DNA from: Ancylostoma caninum
Lineage: Eukaryota > Nematoda > Chromadorea > Rhabditida > Ancylostomatidae
Assembly (NCBI GenBank): GCA_037903475.1
Contig: JBAJFG010000120.1
Span: forward strand, 1-64,000
Direction: 5' to 3'
Length of the DNA stretch: 64,000 nucleotides
Within the stretch, counting starts at the first letter, position 1. Every line of letters begins with the position of its first letter. The notes below the pieces were generated by a model. The model saw nothing but the letters and a program-made list of their open reading frames with translations, made no database searches and was not told the origin of the DNA. Of the stretch, positions 1 through 10,638 are shown piece after piece. Made by a program: the position numbers and the translations under genes.

Positions 1-300
1 CCGAAAGCTAGTTGGAGATGGACGGGAAGAGAAGAGAAGGCTTTCGTGGACCTCAAGGATAAACTGACCCAGGCGCCCATACTAGCACAACCTGATATTG
101 AAAAAGCTGCGGATGGGTCGGATCCCACAGATGAGTGAGCCGTGTGCATCCATGGGCGACCAGGCCAGGCCTGTAGCACCAGAATCATATCCAGTTTTGG
201 CCGTCCAGAGATTTTTCGAGAAGCTGCGGAGCGCAATATCGCCACACACGAAGGCGGGACTGTTCGAAGTCCGAGACCATCCATGCTCCCGCAATGTAGC
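1..300 (+). mobile_element. Decayed Ty3/gypsy-type pol fragment (RT/RNase H junction)
   Basis: The first frame is open from base 1 to a stop at 136-138. It reads EKAFVDLKDKLTQAPILAQP, the well-known segment linking reverse transcriptase to RNase H in Ty3/gypsy pol proteins. After the stop, RNase H-like scraps continue in shifted frames (for example EAAERNIATHEG near 205-245). The catalytic acidic residues are not recognisable, so the copy is dead. The left end is cut by the window. An intact LTR lies downstream at 627-941 in the same orientation, so both are read as one element. Assignment to Ty3/gypsy rests on one short motif plus the LTR. Confidence 0.7.
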
Positions 301-614
301 ATACAAGATGAAAAAAAGACAGGAACAAGAAGCTGGAGTGCAACAAGATCACGGTTTGGACCGCACTCGCAACAACGTGCAGTTCAAGAGGACGTTCGGC
401 GGTAACGCCGGTTTCAATTCCAGGGACGGTGGCAGTCACCATTACGGACGGAGTCATCGCAGCGATGGTTCTGAGTATCACAGAGGACGCAAATTTGGAA
501 GCAAGGGAACGTCGAGCGCGCCGGTGCGAGGAAAGTGCCGTTTTTTGTCACGGAAATCGGTTCAACTGGAAAAACAGATACCACCATCATCACTGACGAG
601 GACGTCAGCTCGAC
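301..614 (+). mobile_element. Internal region of the LTR element before the LTR
   Basis: This stretch joins the pol remnant to the polypurine tract. One frame is open and rich in Gly, Arg, Ser and His (about 340-560), but it matches no pol domain I know. It may be a decayed remainder of pol or a non-autonomous rearranged interior. No host gene is supported. Confidence 0.4.
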
Positions 615-626
615 AGGGGGGAGAGA
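615..626 (+). promoter_or_regulatory. Polypurine tract (plus-strand primer)
   Basis: AGGGGGGAGAGA is twelve purines ending exactly one base before the TGTTGTG that opens the LTR. This is the position and composition of a retrotransposon plus-strand priming site. Confidence 0.75.
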
Positions 627-941
627 TGTTGTGTAGGAATAAGAGTAGAGGGGATTTTAGCACTTAGGAATAATAAGGATTAATAGAAGTAGCTAATAAT
701 GAGATTACGTGAGTTCTTTTCTTATGATAATAACTGAATCGGTTCTGAAAATAATCGTTTGATCTCCAATAACGATCTAACGACAGCCCGCGCGATTTGC
801 GCGTATATAAGTGCAGTGTTTGATTGTATTGTGAACTTCGTCACTTCGTTCTAGCACGTCATTGTGCTAACATTGTTTCCTGTGTATTTTCAATAAAATA
901 CTTGAACTACTCGCCTATCCCCCACACCTACTCCCACGACA
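627..941 (+). mobile_element. 3' LTR of the retrotransposon
   Basis: The LTR starts TGTTGTG and ends CACGACA, an imperfect inverted terminal pair with the canonical TG...CA boundaries, directly after the polypurine tract. Inside are a TATA box (TATATAA, 804-810) and a polyadenylation signal (AATAAA, 892-897) in the right order for an R region between them. The length is 315 bp. The 5' LTR is outside the window, so pair divergence and the target duplication cannot be judged. The right border is placed by the inverted ends and could be off by a few bases. Confidence 0.75.
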
Positions 942-1388
<447 letters not shown>

Positions 1389-1393
1389 CCATC

Positions 1394-1552
1394 GTTTCCG
1401 AAATTCCGTGGCAAAATACTCTCTTTCGGAATTTCCGCAGCAGAATGCCGGAATTTCCGCAGTTGGATACCGGAAATTCCGCAGCAGAACAGCAGAAAAA
1501 CCGACTGGTTACCTGCGAGAATTCCGGTTTCCTGCTGCGGAATTTCCGGCCC
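1394..1552. repeat. CGGAATTTCCG palindromic minisatellite
   Basis: Five or more copies of a CGGAAATTCCGCAGCAG-like unit occur, with arms in both orientations. CGGAAATTCCGCAGCAG near 1471 is answered by CTGCTGCGGAATTTCCGG near 1531, giving an inverted repeat. The core GGAAATTCC is itself palindromic. No coding potential is supported. Confidence 0.8.
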
Positions 1553-1559
1553 AATGTCC

Positions 1560-1812
1560 GAGTGGGTACATACAGCGTCACCTATGGGTAAACATACTGA
1601 TAGCTGCCAGGTAAAAAGTAAACTCGAATCACTTCACACGTCTACCTTGGGTATGGTGCATCCAGTGGCTGCATGCATAGTTTAAGTCACCCAGGGTAAA
1701 CGTATTGGTAAAATGAAAGGCACAACAAAAATTTACCCGCCATTAACATGGGCAACAACATGTTCAGCCTGGGTAGTTTCAATGATGCATCCAGACCCAG
1801 GCTACCACACAT
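1560..1812. repeat. GGGTAA dispersed repeat, copy 1
   Basis: Shares with several other places in the window the phrases CCCAGGGTAAACGT, TTAACATGGG and ATGATGCATCCAG. The pieces occur in a loose, diverged order typical of an old dispersed nematode repeat built around the palindrome TTACCCTGGGTAA. Confidence 0.6.
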
Positions 1813-2563
1813 TTCCCGGGCAAATCACCGATCTTCTGCTGAAGCTATGCTAGTTGGCTAGTTACCTAGAAGTTAACCATAAACTGGATTCCGGTTTGGC
1901 AAACACGGCCAAATTTGGCCTATGAGAATTATTCGGTCAGAAAGTGTCAATAAAAGCAAACCTACCATCTAACTAAATTGAACAAAGCTACTATATTTAG
2001 TTTAGATCGACATGTAGTAATCCCGCCTACACAACATCTCCTAGTAGAATAAATCATGCAGGCCAAATCTGGCGACTTTGGTCAGATTAGAGTTCAGTCC
2101 CAGACAGTAGAAGCCATTTTTGCACGGAAGACCAATATGACACCAGTGTTTACCCTATACAGCGGCGGACAAACTCTTTGCAATGCATGATTCAAGCCAG
2201 CGCTTCTGCAGACATCTTTCAGCCGGCTCTAGAACGATGAGCTCTTTGGAGAGGTGGGGAACAATGGGAACGCGATAACAATGGCCAGACACACAGGCAT
2301 ATGTGCAGTAACACATGAAATTCAACTGAATAATTCGGGGACGACTCGCCGTTGTAATAAATTATGAGCAGCATTAAGAAGAGCAGAACAATGCGAACAA
2401 GCATCGGCGCGCTCATATTAAAATCCGATGTATAGGCAAGCGGGAGCGGATAGAAATTTCAAAACCCTTGCAAGATTGCAGAAAAAAGTTCAGTACCAGC
2501 TTCAGGCGATCATAACCATAAAGATGGATACATAAGAATCATGAATATGGGTAAAGGAGAATG

Positions 2564-2642
2564 AAAACTATGATGTGGATACGATTCTTAAAGAAAACGG
2601 CAAATTTTCTGGAAATAAGAATCGTATCCACATCATAGTTTT
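2564..2642. repeat. Perfect 27-bp inverted repeat (hairpin)
   Basis: Bases 2564-2590 (starting AAAACTATGATGTGGATACG) are the exact reverse complement of 2616-2642, separated by a 25-base spacer. Either strand would fold into an uninterrupted 27-bp stem. It could be a very young small palindromic element or a small-RNA hairpin. The perfect pairing is unusual for a conserved animal microRNA precursor, which normally has bulges. Confidence 0.9.
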
Positions 2643-2754
2643 TAGGAGAGCTAGAGTCCGTTCCAAAGCGACTATAGTGGGTGTTTACGGGTAATCGCTC
2701 TCTCGTTCTCTAGTATCTCTTCAACTATCTTCTAATACACATTAGGTGCCGTGG

Positions 2755-2872
2755 AGATCACTGAGATTACCCAGGTTAAGCGTGTTAACACCTCAGAAAC
2801 TCACCCACCGTTAACGTGGATACCAACATTTTTACCCATGGTAATCACTGTGATGCACTCAGTGTTCTTCGT
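2755..2872. repeat. GGGTAA dispersed repeat, copy 2
   Basis: Contains CTGAGATTACCCAGGTTAA, then ACCGTTAACGTGGATACC, then TTTACCCATGGTAATC and GTGATGCACTCAG, in the same order as other copies. Confidence 0.65.
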
Positions 2873-5139
2873 AGTATGATACCTTGACGTGTACGATGTG
2901 GTGGATATTCGAAAGAGTATCAAAACGATACGGCAATACCAATCTACGTAAAGAACAAATGTGAAAAGAAGAATTTTGAAACAGAGGGGAGATGAGAGTA
3001 GAAAGATCCGGAGAAAAATTAGAGAGACCAGATAGGAAAAATTAATTGTGACGATGACTCATGTCCGGCCACTCAACGACTGTTGTGGGAAATCGAGCAA
3101 AACCACAGAAATGCACTTATTATGAAGGCACAGAAATGATAGAGGAAATTGTTCGACAAGGGAGACGTCCTTCAAAGTGGAAGAACCGAATTAGGAAAAA
3201 AAATGTGAGAATAGTTGGAAGGTGTGGTTAGAAGTTAGAGGTTTTTGTGATGCGCATCTATCAAAAGATGTGGTCAAAAACGCAAGAATACGTTTAGTAA
3301 AAAATTATCTATGAGCACTGAACAATGAACAGAAGGGGAACCTAAGCTAAAACGAGTATGCAAACCTTGATAAAATTCGATAAAGTAAAATGAAGAAGGA
3401 AAAATCAATCTGCGAGGAATTTTCTCGCAACTGCGAATTTTGCGAGCGCGCGGATTCGATCGATGATGGGCTGAATACTCGCAAAAAACGACAGCTGAGT
3501 TGACTTGCGAAATCGAGAAGGCATCGCGAGTTTACTTCGCTGCACCCGCATAGGATTCAACAACTGAGGAATAATACAAGCAGAAGGGTAGAAACGAGTG
3601 AAATGTCCTAAATACATAAGATGTTTGAACAGAAGAAAAAGAATTCGTGATTAAAAGAAAACAAAATAGTGCGTCTCACCATGGACTATAGTTGGGAAGA
3701 CAGCAGAGGGAAAAAGAACGCAGGAAAGTGTACAGCAATTGGAGAGGAATGAGAGAAAGGCAGGATATCCGCACGGTTTCTCAACTATTACCGCGTTTGG
3801 AACGGACTACACCAACGAATCAGCAATAATAACAATCGTTCTAACCATTCTAAGAAAAGCAGCAACAAGAATGTTCATGATATGTACAGCTGGCGAGATG
3901 TTATTTGCAGCCGTCTATACATCAAACCACAATAATTTGACGTCGGAACCCTAGATCGGGAGAGAAATTGAAGAAAGTAGGAAGATTTTTCTAAAGGGAC
4001 AAAAATCGAAGGAGAAGGGAAGAATTTCGCTGAAAACTCGTAATTCGAAGATATTGGGTAAGGTGGGAGTGCTGAATCATTGACTGGCGCAGCTGAAGTT
4101 TGTGAACTTGAGCGAGACCTTTTCGAAGCGCGGCTAATAAGCTACTATCACGAGAGAAAGGTTTCTAGCACATGGGCCACGATGAAAAGGGTGACAGTGA
4201 GAAAATGCAAGACCCAATACCCTTGAATTGTTTTTGCTTGACCCAAACAAAGAGGGAATCACAAGTGATATGACGAATGGAATGAACAAAAGGAATTGGT
4301 AAGAGGGCTTGTACAAAGTGTGATAAATAAAGCGAAACTATCAATCATACAATTAATAAAGCAAAAATATCAGTCATCCAGCCATAAGATGATATTGCAT
4401 TCAAAACTATGTCAGTAAACAGAGAAAGCAAAGAGGATAAAGCAGTTTCAAGTGAAGAATTTAGAATGAAAAAGCCAAAACCAAGGAAAAAGAAAAAACA
4501 CACCAAGTGAATTGAGAAAGACATGACAGAATAACCCGAAAAGAGTCGTTTAACTGAAGAACATGCTTTTTATTATGAAATTCCTGGTGAAACAGCTGTT
4601 TCACTGACTGAAGTCTTGCTTGCAGCGGCCTGTCAGAAGGGTGAGAAATTACGCGCGCTAATGCAGATCTCCGACCCAATTCAAATTTCTGACACGGGCG
4701 GTCTCACCCATTGTCTTTCATTTTTCTATCATTTTCTCGTTTTCTTTTTCCGTTGCTGGCAATTCCATTTAAGTCTCTTAGAATTTAAGAAGCTTATCCA
4801 CTAGGAGAAGCCATGTACCCTGTTAACGTTCGGGTTTTCCGCTGAGTTTGTGCCGTCTGATTTTGTTAAGTTGTCCAGGAAGTTTCCGTAGGACTCAGGA
4901 CTTATTAATGCATGGTGTAAACGCTGTAGAAGAGCAGCTGCAGAGAAGAGTAGGGATTCCATGTCGGACGATCGTATGGAAGATTTCACGGGAAATAGAG
5001 CATTCTCCTTGTGGATCTCTTTTAATTTTCAAGATTCGCTGTAGAAACCTTGCCAACGGCCTAGTATTAACAGAGTCCATATTCTAGATGTTATTAATAT
5101 ACCGCAGTATAGTGGTGCTCCCCTCTCATCTTTAACAAT
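2873..5139. other. Intergenic region upstream of atp-5
   Basis: About 2.3 kb without a supported gene. Open frames reach only about 80 codons and none shows a domain or a nematode splice pattern that links them. The promoter of atp-5 should lie in its right part, but no specific element could be identified. Confidence 0.5.
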
Positions 5140-5140
5140 T

Positions 5141-5149
5141 TAATTTTAG
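5141..5149 (+). promoter_or_regulatory. Putative trans-splice acceptor of atp-5
   Basis: TAATTTTAG ends two bases before the ATG at 5152 and has no coding exon in front of it. This is the arrangement of a spliced-leader acceptor in nematodes. Inferred from position and consensus only. Confidence 0.6.
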
Positions 5150-5151
5150 GC

Positions 5152-7935
5152 ATGTCGGGTAGCGTCAAAAGAGTCGCAGCCACTGCTGTGAACTGGGCCA
5201 AACTTGGTGAGCTTTGTCTTAATTTTCAGCTTTCTTCCCGTTAATTTGATTTTCCTAGTCGTAAGTGTCATTGTATCTACGATCTTTCAGGAGAAAAACT
5301 AATCCCTGAACATGCTGCTGAACTGGCGCGCTTGAAGGGGCCCAGTCACACTTTTTCAGCAGCTGTGAGCCAGCTTCCGTCTGATCTTCCAAAAGTAAGT
5401 TTGCTCCATGTTACAGTAGTGCATTTACTTCTGATATGTGCCTCAAATGCTGAAAGTTTTACTGCTACTTTTGTTGTTTTTGGATATTTTATCAATAAAA
5501 ATTGCAGGTTCGCGTTAGTTACTTCCTCATTCAATGGTGCAGGTTAAAATGTTGTGTTGCTCTGTGTTGTATAGAGTCGTCAATGGTGGAGAAGCTCAAG
5601 CAGAACCTATAGTACCATTTACAATCTTAATTTAGGTGGACTTCAATGCCCTGAAGAAGGCAATGCCAGCACATGCTGCTATCCTGGATTCCCTTCAGAA
5701 GCAGTTCGATGCCATTAAGATTCCGTATGGGGAAATCCCGAAAGCGTATCTGCAGGTTGGCTTACTGGCCTTTCATATCGCTCATGCAGTTCTGTTCTGC
5801 AGTCTTCCTCCTTTTTTTTGCAAGTTTTCTACGAAATTACTGGCTTTTATTTCAAGGAGATTGACCATTGGATCGAATACAACAACGAACGCACAAAGCT
5901 TCATGAAATGAAGGTGGCTGATGGACTGGAGCAAGCCAAGAAGGTTCCTACATTTCAGTTCTCTTGAATTCTACTGTTATACTTCTAGTTAGTATCATCA
6001 CGTGATTTAGGTGGAGGACAAATGGGCTTCTGCTCCTCCAGTAGAGCACTTCGACCGTCAACACTTTGTAGAATACTTCCCACAGGAGTTCTACGATCTG
6101 CGTTACCAGAACAGGTATGGCTTTGGGTTTCTTACGTAGCCGATTCATTAGTGGCAACTCCTTTTCTTCATTTCTTCTATCGAAGAAAACCAAACTTCTA
6201 ATTTTCGTTCACTGAGAGATTTTGTGTGACTTAGTAGAGGGTGGTATTTGCTTGGAAACACCGCATCTCCGCTATGGTGCTGAAAATTGAATAGTAAAAA
6301 TGTTTCTCCATGCTTACGAATTTTGGTAGACAATGTTCAGTTTGGAGAAGGAGTAACGTGTTTACGGAATGTCCTGTGGAACCATCAATTGTTTTACCCA
6401 TCTTTCTGGAGATTTTTTATTCATGATGCGGAATTCATAACATCACTTCATTTTGAGAACCTTACTTGCTATGCTCCATCTAAGCTTACTTATTTTATCA
6501 CTTTTTCGCCACGAGACCTTTTTCATTTTTTACCAGTTTGTAATTGTCATTTTTTACCTGTTTGTAACACAGTTTGAATTAACTATGCAAGATAAGGTGC
6601 AATGTTTTCGATCTACGGTGGTGTGCATGCACACCGTTCACCCTTCATCCATATCGTTACCATTGTCTGCGATCATAGCCATATCATAGCCAACCTTTAC
6701 CTCTAGCTATGAATGACGTGTTTGGCTTGGTAGAGATAACGATATAGAAGGAGGGATTAGCGGTGCGGATCTACACCATCCCAGATCGAATAGATCATAA
6801 AAAGTTTTTCTTTCGCCTAGTGCACTGCTCAAATTGCATTAATCCAAACCCAGTCTTCTCACATAATCTGAGATATTCAACATTGATTTGACATATCAGT
6901 TTATCTTCCTTTTCTGGAAAGTCTGTAATGTGTTAATTGGCTCTAAACATTAGCTTCAATCCTGTTGTGCCACCATGCGCCTGCTAAGAGTATTCGAATG
7001 ACATTTCTGGTGTCAATCGTTAAACAACGTGAAGTAAACATCCTAAAGATATTCTTAACATTATCAATCACCTATAACCCTCTATTATTTGACTTTCGAA
7101 TTCCCCTGCTTTGCATAATACACAGGGCATCTGGTTATCAAGTTGGGGAGGCGGCACTCAGTTACCCGAGATGTTAGGTGCAGCTGGAGCGAGGCCTGCT
7201 GCACAGACCGATTATAGTAAATATCCTTCCGCTCAGAATTATCTTTGGGCTCTCAGAGGACTTCAAAGCCTTCCCATTAAATGAGAATTTATGAAATCAA
7301 GGATTCAGAAAGGAAAATGAAGTCTAAAAAGAGGTACCATCGATAATAGTGAAAAATAAGGGAGAGGTTCTTCAAAACATTCTTTTGAAATAAAATCGTT
7401 TAGCAAATTCATTTCATTAGATAGTTGCACATATGAAGAAGTGGCCAAGAACAATTTTATCACTCTATCATGAAAATCACTATCAAAATTAGAGCATTGC
7501 ATTGATGTCTAAGTGCCGACAGTAACTGCGGAGCGCACTCTCTTCCATTCGTTCCAGATGCCACGGGTAACCTAAGTACCGCACCCTCAAGTTTATCATA
7601 CTTCATCTTCACTCTTAAAATATTTTTTTCTGTAATCTTCCTATATTCCTTGCTTTATTATTGCTGTTTCGGTTCCATTGAGACAGTTGCTGTAAAATCT
7701 GAGTTTCAGAATTCCTGATCCCTGCGGTCTAGGACTTAATGAGACTCCAGAAATTGAGGCGCGATTCAAGGACTACAAGGTCAGTTTTTCTCCTTTTATG
7801 TTTGTTTCTTTTCCAGAACCAGACATAGATCTGTTTCTTCTCCAGAATCAGACATAGATCTCCTAATATTCCTTCACGGTTTCACGGTTAATTCTTCAGG
7901 TTCTACGACGTGCTGATAAAGTTGACGACCATTAA
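5152..7935 (+). CDS. atp-5: ATP synthase subunit d, mitochondrial
   Basis: Subunit d of the F1Fo ATP synthase. It forms part of the peripheral stalk that holds F1 against Fo on the matrix side of the inner mitochondrial membrane. Seven exons join in frame: 5152-5206, 5291-5394, 5636-5755, 5857-5943, 6011-6114, 7710-7779 and 7900-7935. They give 191 residues, the length expected for the nematode protein. The product starts MSGSVKRVAATAVNWAKLGE, has the family segments PYGEIPKAYLQ and EIDHWIEYNNERTKL, and ends KVDDH. The acidic/aromatic stretch VEHFDRQHFVEYFPQEFYD is also typical. All introns are GT-AG; the exon 4 acceptor (TTTCAAG) is the weakest. Intron 5 is long (about 1.6 kb) and empty of recognisable genes. 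The start was chosen because it follows a trans-splice-like acceptor and matches the family N-terminus. Confidence 0.95.
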
Positions 7936-9834
7936 GTTTGTTGTCATTATGATACGTTCTAGAGTACTTGCTCCTCGTTTATAGTACGTTAGTATTGTGA
8001 TTTGTCAAGGTTATATCGATAAATTCATCAGTTTGTCCTGGCTTTACTGTTCAATTCAGATGAAAGGTTCTGTTAGATTCCTGTTACACATTGGTTATGT
8101 AGGTGTGCAGTACCGTGCTAGTTCGAGGCTATTAGTTTAGGAATTCAGTGCTCATTCCTTCTCTTTATTAAATGTACATCCTAATATGTCAATGGGAAGC
8201 CGTTTGTAGTGGTTTCGCTACCTCAGATGTAGTCGTAAATCAGTTGAAAGATCTTCGGCGGGAGAAACTTGTTCTGTGCTCATTATGACAAACAACGCGT
8301 CAGATCGATTGAGTGAACTTCTGTTGTCGAGCGGGTCGATAAGAAGTCCGTGGTCGTTTGCGGTGTTTTTATCGTCCGTAGTATAGCTGGCTTGTCCGCA
8401 ATAGTTTTTTTTTTCAGTAGCTGCTTGATTTGTTCTGTTACCCAATATTTGAGATTTGCAGTTTTCATTCTTACTTTCGCAACCATGGAAATAGTTTATG
8501 GCCGTCGTCTATGTTTGTCAAAACAAAACGATCAAACTTCGTAACGAATTCCCTTATTAACCTTTACCTATGGAATTTGTGATGGACCCAGCTCTTCTTT
8601 GCTAATTTAGCTTCATCGATCTTTTGGGTACGATGTTTTGCACATTAATTGGATTCTGCAAAGTAGTCTCTAGACTGATCTTGTTTTTCTTTTTCAACTG
8701 GTACTCAGTGTCGTAATATTTGTCTCCGAAGATGAAGACGGGCGTTCCTTCTATTTGCTGACTTGTCGTGCCAGGTTACCTCTTCCACTGAACATTCTTG
8801 TCGCGTTCTGGCCAATATCACCACAACATCCTGCCAGTACAGTTCAGTTATTTCTCTATGACTTCATAAAATCGATGGCTTTTGGGAAAAGTAAAGCGGT
8901 ATTCCACTGGAGTGAGGTCTACTGTGTAGTTGGGTTTATTTGACATTTGAGTTAAGACCACAGTTTTTTTTTCAAAACTTCTATATGCTGATATCTGTAG
9001 TTTGTGGTGTTTACACCTTGACTGTCATACTATAATGTTTCTGCTTTCCTGACGCATTTGATATATCATTCGTACCTGTCGGTGAAAGAGGGTGATGCAC
9101 GCTAAAATGTAGTGGGCTACATGGAATCCTCAGGAATTGATTATCTATAGTTTTCAACTTGAGTTCCGTTAAATCCCCTCTTCCTTGAAGGTAATAGGAT
9201 GAAAAAGAAAACAAATGCAAAGTGCTAGTAGAAGATTTCCGAATTAGCACCAGCGCGACCATTTTAAGTTCCATTATGACTGGTTCTCCAAACCGTTTCA
9301 TTTCCGGTTTGTGATTCTCCAGCGAGTGTGAAGAACTCACGAATAATAGAACCGGCTCTGGGATGTACTTAAAAGTGATGTTTTCCTCCTATCATTATCC
9401 GTGTTTATTGAGCCATGATACCTACTTGCAAGCGTTTCACCCATTTTCTTGACTTTTATTGTTTTTGAGAAAAAAATTCTCATGTTGATCTTGCTTCTTC
9501 TTGTACTTTGTTCCCATGTACCACTTCCCACAGGCGGTGTAAGTGCATGCCTAGATATTTTGCGCCACTCGGGCTCAGGTTATCAGGGAGAGATTTAAAA
9601 TCAAGAAGCAATTTTATATGCAATGCCCACTGCGTAGGATGAGGGTACCCGCACAGGTGCGGCTACATGAAACATCGGTGGTCGGAGCTTGCTTTGGCAA
9701 ATCACGTGCAGTTTGGTGCTTCTCTGCACATCCGCACATTTTTTTTTGTTATTAATGACCTCATTCTCGTAGAATTTCCCTGCTTTTAAATTATGGGCTG
9801 GCAGTGTATATTATAGGGAACCTCAGTCGTTTAT
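7936..9834. other. Intergenic region with decayed minus-strand open frames
   Basis: No host gene is supported. On the minus strand between about 8,760 and 8,220 several open pieces in neighbouring frames could be one broken protein: QIEGTPVFIFGDKYY near 8,750, then QIKQLLKKKTIADKPAI and HGLLIDPLDNRSSLNRSD. I could not assign them to a family. A decayed transposon is the likeliest reading. A possible polyadenylation signal of atp-5 (ATTAAA) lies near 8,165. Confidence 0.35.
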
Positions 9835-9965
9835 GTACACCTCGCGTTGGGGCCAGCATCACATCACTGGTTAACCCATGTTCATACTCTTAACCCAAAC
9901 GCTGACCCTATGATGATTAACGCGTATCAACGTTAATCAATCCTATCTTAGGATTCTCCACAATA
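9835..9965. repeat. GGGTAA dispersed repeat, diverged copy
   Basis: TTAACCCATG, TTAACCCAAACG and ATGATGATTAACGCG occur close together. They resemble the family at 1,560 and 44,020 but are strongly diverged. Confidence 0.35.
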
Positions 9966-10620
9966 TCTACATACATGTGTACCAGTGGCGGACGCACCCC
10001 CCCCCCCTCTCGAGAATGGGTCGCCGAATTTTTAAAATTGTTTTATAAAATAGATAAAAAGTATTGTGTAAGCTTTTCTTATTGCTTGCCTTTATTACTG
10101 TTTCCAAATACTTAATATTACTCATTTAATATTGGGATTAATGTTTTCAGTACTGTTCCCTCTGTTCTTCGGAGTGACGGAGTTGCCATTTTTCCCGACG
10201 CCCCCACCCTGGCTGGCAACTCGTGCGTCTGGCACTGGTGCATACCATTTGCAGTGACTTGTGGGAGCATCCGATGTGTTTGTACACCGAGTCAGCGCTC
10301 TAGTAGTTATTACCTTTTTTCCAAAAATCCCCTGGGTTTTACTGTCTCGTCTTGAAATAAGTTGCATCAGAAACCTGTATCACTCAGAAGCTATCGTCTC
10401 GGCACTGTGAGATCCTCATCTTGATCACAGCTGGGAACTAGTTCAAGAGTTTCGAATTTTCGAATTCTTCAGAGAGATTATATTCGTACTGTTCATGCAT
10501 TATACCCATTTGAAGGTCGTGTGCGTTCCATGACTGTTACGTACCGAGTTTTGTCAACGTCCTATCTCACGCAGTTATCACACGCGCACTCTTTTGTAAG
10601 ATCGCTACCACGTGATCTCT
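9966..10620. other. Upstream region of the DGAT1 gene
   Basis: Holds a short C-run (9997-10007) and otherwise unremarkable sequence. No gene or clear promoter motif is visible. Possible 5' untranslated sequence ends at the acceptor at 10630. Confidence 0.4.
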
Positions 10621-10630
10621 GCTTTTTCAG
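10621..10630 (+). promoter_or_regulatory. Putative trans-splice acceptor of the DGAT1 gene
   Basis: GCTTTTTCAG lies eight bases before the ATG at 10639 with no upstream coding exon, matching a nematode spliced-leader acceptor. Confidence 0.6.
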
Positions 10631-10638
10631 ATCCCACC

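Noticed and set aside
2564..2642. Calling the perfect hairpin a microRNA gene
   Set aside because: No match to a known microRNA, and the uninterrupted stem is atypical; reported only as an inverted repeat.
4848..5087. Upstream open frames as a first gene of an operon with atp-5
   Set aside because: Both strands are open for 60-80 codons, no family is recognised and no splice signals connect them.
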